From positions 8,237,001 to 8,301,000 of the forward strand of contig NC_056550.1 in assembly GCF_910596095.1 (NCBI RefSeq): a stretch of DNA of 64,000 bases, in the 5' to 3' direction. Both the position numbers and the translations under genes were made by a program. This DNA is from Thunnus maccoyii (taxonomy: Eukaryota > Chordata > Actinopteri > Scombriformes > Scombridae). A model generated the notes under the pieces. The model was not told the origin of the DNA, did no database searches, and saw only the letters and a program-made list of their open reading frames with translations. Below, piece after piece: positions 23,448 to 35,499 of the stretch (the first letter of the stretch is position 1; each line of letters starts with the position of its first letter).

Positions 23448-26400
23448 TCTGCGTCCAGATATTACATAATACAGTCTCCCTTGCGTGCAACTCAGGCGTT
23501 TTTCTTCCATACATATGTTACAAAACTGGAGAACAGTTCCAAAATTGGATACCACAAAGGCACTTTCTGCAGCCATGTCCATTGTTCTCTGTTATTTCTG
23601 TGTAATGATTAGATAACAACACAATGTAACACACAGATTTGTCTTCTAAATGATGGTGCATGTGTGTGTATGTTAAGGTCTGTGTGTCTGTGCGAGAGAG
23701 AAAGCTCTTCCAGTTCACACAAAGTGACGACGTGCCTTGCATTTTTTCTGTAATCTGCAGAAAATTGACCCACAGCTGGATGAGTTCTTCCAGACTCTGC
23801 GGAGGAAAGTGAAGATCGGCATCGTGGGAGGGTCGGACTACTCCAAAATAGCAGAGCAGCTCGGGGAGGGGGATGATGGTGAGTCACAGACAGCTTAAAC
23901 ACTGTACATCACACCACATGACCTGATACTTTTTTACTTGAACTTCTGCTTAATTGGGCAGCCCACAGAGAGTTGAGCGGAGAGGATGGGCCTTGGGAAT
24001 AATTTAGGATTATAGGCCATGAGACAGCCTCAAATTTAGTGTCATGATTATCAGTTGTGCAGCTAAAGAAAAGATAACACAAGACTAGAGGTTAGTTCAG
24101 CTTGATTGTCTTCTGCAGCAATTAAAAAAGCTGGGTTTATAATTGCCTCATGATGACCAACTGTTGCATTTTAACTCATCATTTCTTTAAATGATTTCAC
24201 GACAGTACAGGGAGTGCCGTTGTGGGAGACACAGTTCACAAAGTGAACACACTGAACTTAGTCACCTGAGCTCTTGCTTATGTCTGAGCTCACGTGAAAA
24301 CTCCAGTGGTTCAGTTTTGTGTACTTTATTAACCGTTGGCTCTCAAACCTGCCGCTAAAACACACTGACCCTCATACTGCAGCTCCAACAGCCTCCCAGC
24401 TGAGTTGACACATGACTGCATGAAGGAAAGCTGTTTATCAGTAAATATTTGGCGACAAATGGAACACAGACATATTGTGCCAAGAGGGAGCCGTGCGGTT
24501 TCATAACCAGCCCAAGTGTGCTAAAGGTGAATCTTTCCGTACTTCACGATGCACACAATCACAGCTGATGTTGGCCTGTCAAAAAACCTTCTAAAATGAT
24601 ACTTTACATGGGTTGAAAATGTAATGAAAAGCTGCTTATGTTGTTATAACATCATATTTTTACAATATTTTTTTACTGATGATGAAAAAGGTGAAGAGTC
24701 AGTTTTATGATATCATCAGTTAAATGTGTTAAACCCTTTATGAACTAATCACTTAACAGTTTATTCCAAAAACAGGTTTAGTTACATTTTGAACCCAGTT
24801 ATCATAAATCGTGAAGTTCTCACACAATCTAGCAGTTTATTCAAGCCTTAAACTTGCAGGATTGTACTGTTTCCCAGGTGACTTCTGTGTTATTGAAGCG
24901 ATCAAAGCAGCGCTACAGTTTGACTGTCGAGTGTTGTTGACAGAGGACACAACAGCCAAAGTGAGTGGGAAGGTCAGACAGATTAAACTTTTCCAGGCAG
25001 TGTTACGTACACAGTGATCTGTAACCAGGTAAATATAGCAGGCTGATCTCCTCTTCCATAATTAGAAGAACAATCACTGTTCATTTAGCTGAGTGTGTAG
25101 ATTTGAGAGAACCAGATGAGCACTTTTAGCCACATTTCACCTGTCTTTTGTCTTGCAGTGATACACAAGTTTGACTATGTGTTTGCTGAGAACGGGACTG
25201 TGCAGTACAAAGATGGGAAACTACTCTCAAAACATGTAAGTGAACGTACACATCATCATGCTCTGTCATGGTATCCAGGATGTTACCTGTCTCAGAACAA
25301 TACGTGGGACTGCATGATACTACATATATGCTTAACATGGTCCCCCTATAGAGGTGATAATCTGATAAAATTATAGAGCAGCACATGTTTGAAATCACTA
25401 TACAGTCCAGTAAGTGCTTCATGTTGTAAGATACATAGTTCATGTTATACAGTATGTGATGAAGAGTATGTTTGCCTGCAAAGAAACAAGACAACTGAGA
25501 TCATTAAGAACATATCGGTATTATTGCATTTTCATCCTGGCAGGCCATTCAGAACCAGATTGGGGAGGAGCTGCTGCAGGACCTGATCAACTTCTGCCTC
25601 AGCTACATGGGACTCATCAAGCTGCCAAAGAAAAGGTGAGACACTGACCAAAATCACAGGAAAGTTACACCAACAGTTACTTAAACACTCAGTCAGACAC
25701 ACGGACACACCTTTGACCTGCATTCCTGGTATGCAGGAATGCCACATCTCTTTATTTATCAGCACCGACATTTTAAAGCAGGACAAAACACAGGATTTGT
25801 GACCTCTGTGTGTGAAAAAAACTGAAACACAATGTCTTCTCCATATGTGGGGCAAGGCTCTAAATTAATGTCAAACCAAATGCAGGTTTCTGTCTCTGTT
25901 AAGTCTTTTTAATAGGTAACATGTCCTTTAACCATACATCCCTCCTTGCCTGCAGGGGAACGTTCATCGAGTTCAGGAACGGGATGCTCAACATTTCCCC
26001 CATTGGCCGGAGCTGCACACTGGAGGAGCGAATCGAATTCTCAGAAATTGACAAGGTAAAGTTTTTCATCATTAGTGCATTATTAGTAACCAATTGGCAT
26101 GCGTGGTGTAAATGGGAATTTTCATCCGAATTCAACAAAACATCTGCAGTGTTCAATGAAGAGGTGACCTACTTACGTGCAAACATTCAACCCTGTGACT
26201 AGGTGGTTAGATAATGATGCAATCTGTATCAGTAGATCGGGACTTTCTGTATGAGAGGATCTGCCATTTTGCCTCCATTGCAATGAAATGTAACCCCACT
26301 AGAACCTTATTAAAATGCACAGCATCCAAATTCAGCAGCTTAACAAACTGTATGTTTTTACACATCAGGCACTGAGAGTCCTGGTGGACCGCCTCCCCGT

Positions 26401-29400
26401 TTCTGTGTCTGTCTGTTTCATGAAATGAGCTCAATGAAGCAGAGAGATGTCAAACAATGTTGAGCTTTCAGGGCAGTTAAACAGGCTCTCCATTGATGGT
26501 TCACAGAGTCGGGCAACATGAAGGAAACAGACAGCTACAGAGGAGGAGAGGTTTAACCCTTCAGCTACATGCTAACATTTATACAGCTGAATCCTCAGCT
26601 ATGTTCACACTGAAATGTGATATGAACATGACATGGAAACAGGGCAGATGCTAGTCATAATCAAGGGTAGTCACAGCCAGAGCGCTAAATGAGTCTTGTT
26701 TGCTCAGCAACAATGTTGGCAAGCTGAGTCTGACTGTGTTGTCACTTTCCCCACAGAGAGAGAAGATCAGGGAGAAATTTGTTGCTGCCCTGAAAGAGGA
26801 GTTTGCTGGGAAAGGACTACGGTTCACTAGAGGTGAGAGAGTCCAAAGCTTTTGAGACAAACTTCACGTTTGGCAGAGCCTTTGTCAAGCTCCACTGAGT
26901 GATGATCATTTCACTTTGGCCTAAAACTTCTCAGCAGTATTTATCTGTGTCTTAAAACTGCTGTTGTTTTTAAGTGACCACAAGGTAAAAAAATCCAAAT
27001 AACATTTTAGCTTCTCTTTAGTATGAACCAGGTACCAAAATGAGCTTGATTTATGTGTTGCGTGAGGGAGAGAAATCACTTTTGAACCAAAATATTCATG
27101 ATTTTTGTACTCACAAAAAACACTGCATCCTGTAATTTTCTACAAAGTAGCAAATGAATCGACTCCTAATCTGCAGGAAGCAGAACCAGCTGCATTAAAT
27201 GTAAGAAAAGAAGAAAAAAGAGCCTGTGTGCATTTGTCAGTTGTGTTTGGACATTTCATTATAGAAAGTATAGTTTTAACACCGTGCTGAATAATAGCAG
27301 TCACACTAAGAAACAGCATCTTTGGTTTTATTCCCGGAGCTTGTTGATTCAGGAAGAAAAACTGCTCTGTTTACAGCAGTGTAGCTCAATGACAAACCAG
27401 TCTCACAGCATATCTGTCTGCTGTTTCTTATCTCTGTTTAATAAAAGACCCTCACCCTCACACCTCTGATGTGTTGAGGACCTTGTGCTGGACATTGGAG
27501 ACTTCAGATATCTATTACACACACACTGTTCCCTCTCTCCCTCCTGCAGCACGGCAGCAATAAGGAAAATCAGTGCTTTATGTTTGCTTACGTGCTTGGC
27601 AAGGTGTTGGCCTCTGCTGATGATGCGTGAAGCAATCACAGTTCAGACAAACAAACAAAGCAGACAAGCTTGATTTTCTTCATGACTCACCCTGTTAAAT
27701 TTTTCTGCCAGCTCTACTGTTCTCAATGAATAATTCATCATTTTCTGCTCATGATCGTTTCCTTACAGCAGGTGTGATTTTTTTTTCTAGATGATGGATA
27801 TTCTTTACACATACTCAGGTTGCCAAGGTGGAAAGCAGTTGTGTGTTTTTTGCGACACCAGTGCTCAGTGCAGAGATTTTACAGTTTACTCTGTTTACTC
27901 TGGCACCGAGGAAATGGGCTGATAGGTCCAGAGGATGTACGGAGTTTGAGATTTATTTGTGTACCCTCCTCGGTGTGTATCTGTTTCAGCATGGCTGCCC
28001 TTGTTAGCTGACACTGCTGATCTCTGCATAGGTGGCAGGGTATAAACCCGACACTCTCCTTCTATCTAATCTGCACAGTATGTACAGAACCTAAAGGACA
28101 CTCAGTTTTCATGACATGATGATCTGAGGTAAAAGCTATTCGCTGTAATGATTTTTTCCTTATAAAATAATAAAGATCACACAGGGGAGTTGATGTGGAT
28201 ACAAAGAAGCAAACCATTTGAGACACGTTGTGCGTGTTTGCATGCATACATATCCTGTCTTATATCTATATCAGGAGAATTTTCATTTCCTACACATTTT
28301 TCCATGGTGACTATCATGTTTCATCAGATTTGTCATCAGTATTTTCTCTATTTCTCTGAAACATTTGTATTTTTGCACCCTTTTGTCCAACATTAATCAA
28401 AAATGCTTTGTAACCCTAATTTATCAAGACAGGTTGTGTGATAAATTCAGGTTTATTTACAGCCTCCAGAGTTTAGGACAAGGCGTACATCTATGTGTTG
28501 TCATCTGCCCAGCACGTCTACTTTGTTTTTGCTCGGGAATAAAAAATGCAGGCTGTGAGATGGACAGATAATAGATGTGGTTGAGCCACTGAGATGTTTA
28601 TGGTCTGAGGTTGAAGGTGTTTGGTAAGGAGGCGTGTGGAGGGTGTGTGAGTGAAACAGCCTGCTGATTGGCTGGATGCTGCTCAGCTGGTGCCTTTGTT
28701 ACTGGCTCTTTAAATCCTCCAGCTGAGAGACAAGACATTTAAGGTGGAAAGTGGGGGAAGGGCAAGAATGAATTGAAAAGAAATTGCTGCAGAGAACTTG
28801 GCAGCCACATTTTACCATTCAAAGGTCACTGCGGTCATTTAGACTAGCAGCTGAGCAACAACAGTGTTTTTTCTTTGGCTTTTAAAGTGAAAAAACAGTT
28901 TGTAGTAAAAAAAAAAATATAAGCTGTAATGAAAACCATCTGGGTTTTGTAAATGCAAGATTTTGCAAAACACACATTGCAATAATCACCGACCAGAGTT
29001 GCACCCATAACCACACTAATTACATTTATCTTTAGACTCCTCAATATAGAAAATGCAAAACAACACACGGGGTTAGGTGATACCTGTCTCCAAATGTGTT
29101 TCTCTGTAAACACGTTCTCTCAACTGTCGGAACAAAACAGGTCTGTCCCTGCATAGATAAAAAGCTAAAGGCCTCCATCAGTCACAGAGTGTAAATAATA
29201 TTTGTTCTGCAGAGCTGAGCGCAGCTATGTGAGGTGTTGAATGTAAATACAGGTGGAAGAGTGCAAAAGGGAAAGTACTGAGCAGCATATTGAATGTACT
29301 GGTTAATAAGTATTGTACTGTAAACGCAGCATGAACTCTTTTGTCATGAACTCTTTATTGAAAAATTTAGCAAATATGTGGATGATATCAGAACGTTTCA

Positions 29401-31317
29401 TTGTCCTCTTTAAAATAATCTGTCCATGAAATACACATTGTATGAGTGTATATGCTTAAAGCACTGTTAATTTAGTTTTTGTCTTCTTGAGGACAGCACA
29501 ACAAGCTATAAATACATCACTGACATATTATCCCTCTTATGAGTGGGTCCCTGTTTGTCTTGTGCACACATACAATGATACATGTGTATGTGTGTGGGTA
29601 ACACCCAATGTAAACATGTTTGTTTACAAGAAAACTCCTCAGGGTACCTTTAAGATACCCTGAGGTACCCTGTTTACACATCGAGCAGAGATGGAAAAAC
29701 ATTAGTATTTAATTGGAGTTGTGTTTCTGACCACCCGACCATCAGTTTAGCTTCTCTGTTGAGAGCAGCTGCTGCTGGATTATGAAAGCAGTGAGACTGA
29801 ACCATACAGTAAATGTGCACTAAAACAATGACCTGAAAGACAATAAAATGCTCTGTATAGCTGAAAAGAACTGCAGAGTCAGGCGATAATACTCTGTGGG
29901 TTTGTCACCACATGCGTCACCTTTCGCTTTATGCGTACTAATTTAGTTGATTATTAACATAAAAATATCGATAAGAGCAGCTCCAAGATGACGATGTTGA
30001 TAACTGTTAATCATCATCATCTTTTTTTAGGTGGTCTCATCAGCTTCGACATTTTCCCAGAGGGCTGGGACAAGAGACTGTGTCTAGAGCTGCTGGAGAG
30101 TGAGGGCCTGGACGCCATTTACTTCTTTGGCAACGAGACCTCAGATGTAAGTTCAGCTGCAAGTTGTAATGTTTTGGGAAATCTGGATGCAGTGCTATGA
30201 TAGAAACTTTGATATGTGCTGTATATAGATCCATTAAAGTGGATACAGATACTGACACTGTTTATCTATTACATGGATGGCAGTATGTGGACACCCAGAC
30301 ATTTCACTCATATGTGATTATTGAATATCCCATTAAAAACCACAGGCATTAATCTGCTGCTATACAAGCCTTCAATACTCTGGGCAGGTTTTCCACCAGG
30401 TTTTTGGAACCTGACAGCAGGAATTTGCTGCCACACAGAGCATAAGTGAGGTTGGGTAATTATGCTGGGTGATAAGGTCTGGCTCACAGTCATCGTTAAG
30501 GAATTAGATGGAGTTAAAGTCCAGCCAGTCAAACTCTTTCATTCCAAACTCAGAAAAGCATTTCTTTATATGGTTTCCTGGTAGCCACAAAGTTGGAAGC
30601 AGGCTACAAGCAACTGCAGCATTAAAATCTCCCTTAATTGAAGCTGAGGGGTCTTGCAGTTTCAACTTCACTATTTTTGGACAGATGGCATTCAGTGCCA
30701 CGCTGGAAGTCACTGAACTTTTCAGTACAACCCATGCTACTGCAATGTTTGTCCACATACTTTTAGAGGCATGGTAATTTTTTAAAAGGCCATCTTATGG
30801 AATTCAACAAATTTTCTCATTCAAATTTTCAAAAAAATCTGAAAATTTTTCAGTCATACTTCTGTTGCCATATAGCTAAATGACTTCACCACAGAGTTTT
30901 CCCTGTGAGCATCACAGATGATACAGATGTGGACAGAAACAGCTGTGATGTGTTGCTGTAAACATGACTACAGCGGACAGACTCCTATGAAGCCATGCCT
31001 TCAGTGCTGAGTCAGATAAAAACAGAGGCCATCAACTGTTTGTCCAGGCTTAGGGGTTAAAGTTCAAAGTTCATGTTTGTACAACAAGGAGAGCCTCAGC
31101 TGAAAGAATGTTGATCAATGTGAAAACGAACTGAAGCAGGATGCAGTAATCTGCCATGTGTATTGGTTTATCATTTTCATGATTCTCTTTGTAGGGAGGA
31201 AACGACTATGAAATTTTCAACGACCCACGGACAATCGGCTTCACGGTCTACTCTCCAGAGGACACGGCCAGGCTCTGTCGGGAGCTTTTCTTTGACGCTC
31301 CACCACACGAGTCCTGA
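23010..31317 (+). CDS. pmm1: Phosphomannomutase 1, 8 coding exons, 261 aa
   Basis: Cytosolic HAD-family enzyme that interconverts mannose-6-phosphate and mannose-1-phosphate, feeding GDP-mannose synthesis. Exons: 23010-23093, 23761-23878, 25159-25235, 25544-25635, 25956-26055, 26757-26832, 30031-30146, 31195-31317; phases agree and borders are GT-AG. The HAD motif FDVDGTLT places the nucleophile at Asp18 and the acid/base at Asp20. Cap-domain and substrate motifs are present: [63 protein letters not shown] and [12 protein letters not shown] after the first exon, AEQLGEGDD and AENGTVQYK agree with mammalian PMM1, not PMM2, and the length fits PMM1 (262 aa in human). The ATG is the first in frame after the leader. 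The gene is convergent with csdc2 and divergent from gucy2c. Confidence 0.95.
23407..23443. repeat. (TG)n microsatellite in pmm1 intron 1
   Basis: A TG-repeat tract followed by GCGCG, inside pmm1 intron 1. Confidence 0.9.
24878..24960 (+). other. pmm1: Exon-like 83-bp cassette in pmm1 intron 2
   Basis: An open block preceded by a good acceptor (ACTGTTTCCCAG) and followed by a strong donor (GTGAGT). It would join exon 2 in phase and continue the open frame for 28 codons. It is 83 nt long, so joining to exon 3 puts TGA immediately at the junction (AAA then TGA). If used, it would act as a poison exon. It is not part of the normal PMM fold. No transcript evidence is available here. Confidence 0.35.
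30272..30773 (-). mobile_element. Internally deleted Tc1/mariner-type transposon in pmm1 intron 7
   Basis: The left end GGCAGTATGTGGACACCC and right end GTTTGTCCACATACTTTT are the terminal sequences of a Tc1-like family I recall from fish. Internal pieces such as ATAAGTGAGGTTGGG, GGCTCACAGTC, GCCACAAAGTTGGAAGCA and CACGCTGGAAGTCACTGA match the antisense of a transposase gene, so that gene ran on the minus strand. Large internal deletions leave no usable frame. Confidence 0.75.
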
Positions 31318-32775
31318 TGTCCTAGACTGCCCGCACCATTACCCCCAATCCCTTTTTTACCCACAAAACCCTCTGAACTCAAGCCTATGTGTCCCTGCTG
31401 GAAAAGATAACCAGCACCTCAAGCCCAGGCTGTTTATGAACTGCTGAAAGGTACCACTACTGATTTTTTTCATGTTATTAATATGATAAAGAACTGACAG
31501 AAACAGGGTTCTTTGATTAAATATTTACAATAAATCCCTCGGCTTTTATTAAAAAAAAAGGGACAGTAACTGAGGAAGTGTTACATGTTGATATATGTTC
31601 AAGTGTTTGCCTACAGCTGAGATTCCAGTACTGTACCAGAGGATGTGTTTGACTGCAGTGTCACACCACTGCAATGTGTAGCATGTAACATGAAATTAAC
31701 CAAAACGCTTAGCGAGACTATAAAACATTCTGCAGTGTTTAATACTCCAGATAATGTATAGAATGATGTACCTGCTTCTGTTTTGCACTAATGTCAGTAT
31801 AATTTTATACCGATACTTGGTATCGTTTTGTTGAACACTATAAAGATGTGATGAGAGTGATATTGGAACAGGTGAGGAAGCTTTTGCTTATTGTTTTGTG
31901 AGATTTATGAAAATGAGATTTGAAGCATTAAAGAAAATGTGAGAGAAGCTGTGTCTTTCCTCCTCCAGGACATATGAATCATTCCAGGTATTTTAATGTC
32001 TCTACAGCACTCTGAACTGGATGTGATTTATTGATGGTTTACTGTGGGATCTCCTGAATGTCAAATGTCTGTTTTAAACTCACAAAGCTGCTGGAAGTGA
32101 AAGTAGAATCTTGCTGGTTTTACTTGTTTTACAGCCCTGAAATAAACAAGAACATGAATAATGTGCTGAGGTGAGGATTTACCCAATTTATATTTAAAAC
32201 AGAACATTACTGACTGAATTAATTCATCTTAACCAGTGAATTAAGCTACTGTGACCAAGTCACTCTACAAACTTTTACCAGTTGATATGACAACTTTTTA
32301 TGTAAAATATTTTTACAAGCTGTTTTATTCCCTGCATGCTGAATACTGGGTGACCATATGTATTGATGCTTATCGCTTCATTCCTTTTTGCTCATTCATG
32401 CTGTTTTCAAAGCTGTTTAAAGGGTTTTTTTTAACAACATATGCTAAACCCGCCACTTTTGATTTTCCCAAAACAAGTTTATGTCTTATCCTATTGTCAT
32501 CATTCAGAAAAATAATGACTCCTTGAGAGATCGTCATTGTAAAAATGAGGCTTTTGATAAGTCAGAAACATCTGTAAACAAACTGTAAACACACAACCTC
32601 AAAGGCTACAAAGGATCATGTTGATAAGACGTAGATGCACAGAAAGTTAGCTTGTACAGTACAATGTGTCCCTGATGCTAACTGTATGATTGGTCCAGTT
32701 GTTTTTCAGTCTTATATGGATAAAAATGTAATTTTGTGTCAATTCATTGTAATAAATCTTTTTTGATATTGTTTC
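31318..32775 (+). other. pmm1: pmm1 3' untranslated region
   Basis: Follows the TGA at 31315-31317. AATAAA hexamers occur at about 31529, 32141 and 32751, so alternative ends are possible, the longest giving a 3'UTR of about 1.45 kb. No other gene is seen here. Confidence 0.55.
32751..32756 (+). terminator. pmm1: Distal candidate polyadenylation signal of pmm1
   Basis: AATAAA followed by a T-rich stretch (CTTTTTTGATATTG) about 1.4 kb after the stop. The T-rich context makes it a better candidate than those at 31529 and 32141. Confidence 0.45.
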
Positions 32776-33635
32776 ACTGATCTCAGCTGCCAGGTGTCTT
32801 TATTTACCTTGTTTGACCAAACTAGGCTTTTGTCCAAGAAATGGTTTTTTAGATGTGAAGCACCTCATGCAACTGGTTCGCACTGTAACTCACTCACAAA
32901 CTCAACATGTTGCAGTCTGCAGATCACACAATGTGTCTTTTTTAATACTACCACTGGGAGTCACTAGAAATTTCTAATCCTACCTACACAGGTGCTTCAC
33001 AAATTAAACACAATTAAACTGGCTGTCAAAGACCACTTTTTTTTGGTCTCTGCAGCCTGTTAGTTTTTTATTTGAGCAACCAAAATCTGGTTGGGACCCT
33101 GTCCTCCCTCTCCACAGTGCGGGAGGAACTCAGTGTGAACTCAGTGTAGTCTTAGCCATATTGAGCAGAAAATATGCTCCAGAATGGTTGTGTTTTGCAG
33201 GATACAAACATAAAAAATTAAAAGCAGACACAGACAGCAGCTGCATGAAATGTTTAAACCTATTGTAGTAACACTCATTGCTTGCAGATGGCGCAATAGT
33301 TCAATTGTAAAACGTGTCACCGGTATTTTACTGGCCTATAGATGAGGCACGTCTACATGTTTACAGTCATCAGCTTGAAACCAGTCTGTTATTTAAACTG
33401 CTTCTCTTGCTTTTCATTGTTCTCGATGTTTTATCTTTACCTGTTTTCATTTGTGCTTCTTAATAATAAATCAACTGCACTGTTTGTTAGTTCTGCTGTT
33501 GTTTTCATTGGGTTTTTTGTAACGTGTGTTGAGACACTTGTGTGATAATAGCATTGGTGGCACAGGTTGGATTGAAGCTAGTGTTTTGCAACAGGATGAT
33601 ATTGGCTGAACCTGGTTTCAGGTGCTCATATCAGT

Positions 33636-34160
33636 GAGTGTGTTTACATGAGCACCAGTATCCTGGTTATAATCAGAATTCCAAGTTATGTGTTGCACTT
33701 GTAAAAGCCATGTCCTGGTTTCAGAAACCTGGATAAGCTCTTTCCCCAGTTCCCGGTGTTTGCAGGTGTGACATCAACTCAAGTTAAATAGTATAGTAGG
33801 TAGTCAATAATATAAAAAATATGATAGTAAATGATGTTCAGTAATGACGAGCAACATGCTGAAAGGTGAAGTCAGTTGTCACTATTGTTTTCCATTATCA
33901 GTGATCAGACAGAGAAGCTAAATCCAGCAGAATAATAGATGCAGCCAGAGGCCAAACTGTGTTCATTCTCAATTGTTGAGGTTACTCAGTCAGCACAGAA
34001 ATAAATACATGGCATGATTACAATCAGAGACCTGTACAGGCTACTCTTATGATCATGTAAACAGGGATATGAATAACCAGATTTCTCATGTTCCATGTAA
34101 ACATGATACCCAGAATATGATCAAAATCAGCATAAGGCAGAAGTGTGCATGTAAACACTC
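33636..34160. mobile_element. Miniature element with TTTACATG-type inverted ends
   Basis: The left end reads GAGTGTGTTTACATGAGCAC and the reverse complement of the right end reads GAGTGTTTACATGCACAC, giving inverted terminal repeats about 525 bp apart. The interior is non-coding and contains TCCTGGTTATAATCAG. It lies between the convergent pmm1 and csdc2. Confidence 0.65.
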
Positions 34161-34734
34161 AATTTACACTGTGTGATCTTGTTTCCTTTGGGCTTTTCCT
34201 TTATTTATTGTTTATTAAGTAAAGATAGGTGCGATATTTTTCATCAATTGAAGTCACAATTTTAAAGTATACTTTAAGAAGTTGCAAATTTGCTGCTACA
34301 GTCTGTATTTCCAACTGAGCAAAGCCCCTGGGCCCCAGGAACAGCTTTTTTTTACTTAGTGCTCCCCTAGAAATCCAGCCCTGAGGTTCACCAACAAACT
34401 AGAAATACTACCTTGCAGTTGTATACCAACCAGTCAAGTTGCAGTCTACATCCATGTCTGTCCAGACTCATATAATATTTGTAGTGAAGACTTTGAAGGA
34501 ATGTAATAAAAGGTATTAAGTGTAGTTTCCTTGTATGTCTTCATGTTTGGCCAATAAAACTGATTCTGATAGAACACAAAGTTGTAGCCATGACAGTGGA
34601 CAAAGCTTCAGATACGGATGTTGCTGCAAAGAAGCTACAAATCCTAAAACATGGATGCTTCACACACATCTTCAAACTGGCAGCACAGAAGATCTAAACA
34701 ATCACAGTTTCAAGGTGGGCACCCAAGATTAATG

Positions 34735-35170
34735 TCACCAAGTATCCGACAAAATGTGAAATATGGTCACAATCTCCTCTTCTGCTCCTGAGTTATGGCG
34801 TTGAATAATGTCCAACATTGCAGAACATTATGTCACAGTGAAGTTGACCTTTGACCTTTTGGATATAAAATGTCATCACTTCATCATTTTATCCTATCAC
34901 ACATTTGTGTAAAACTTTGTCACAATTCTTGAGTTATGGCCAAAAACGTGTTTTGTAAACTCAGAATAACCTTGACCTTTGACCTTTGACCTTTGACCAC
35001 CAAATTCTAATCAGTTCATCCTTGAGTCCAAGTGGACATTTGTGCTAAATTTGATGAAATTCCCTCCGGCATTCCTGAGATATCGTGTTCACGAGAACGG
35101 GACAGACAACCCGAAAACATAATGCCTCCGGACACGGCTGTCGCTGGCGTAAAAAAAGGCATAAAAACTG
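34735..35170. repeat. Dispersed repeat carrying tandem TGACCTT units
   Basis: A non-coding repeat with the motifs GAGTTATGGCC, TGACCTTTGACC, CATCCTTGAGTCCAAGTGGA, TTCCTGAGATATCG and AACATAATGCCTCCGG. I recall it as widespread in fish genomes but cannot name its class. TGACCT half-sites at one-base spacing occur at 34845-34857 and 34973-34999. Confidence 0.65.
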
Positions 35171-35499
35171 AAGTTAACATGTTTGTACAGACCGACTCAC
35201 AGTGAGTTAGCAAATGGGAGGTTCGGGGTCAGCCTGGCAACATCTATGATTTATTTGTTTTTTAAAAAATGGTGTAAATTTTAATGCTTTGGAATAGTAA
35301 TAAATAAAGGAAGTGGTTAACATGCTTGTCTAGGGTCTTACACTTTGGCAGGACACGTGGCTGTTGTCGAAATCAAATCTGCTGACCAGAGCTCACACCA
35401 CTCTTCCCCATTCTCCCCCAGTCTGAGTCTCACTCCCTCACTCAGTCTCACTGAACACTTAATGTCCACAAACAGCTAAAGAAACAGCTTCCACCAGAC

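Noticed and set aside
25126-25494. 122-codon minus-strand frame
   Set aside because: Antisense shadow over pmm1 exon 3 and its intron.
23010-31317. Calling the phosphomannomutase gene pmm2
   Set aside because: Diagnostic residues (IDP after the first exon, [19 protein letters not shown]) agree with PMM1, and the neighbouring csdc2-polr3h-aco2 order matches the PMM1 locus.
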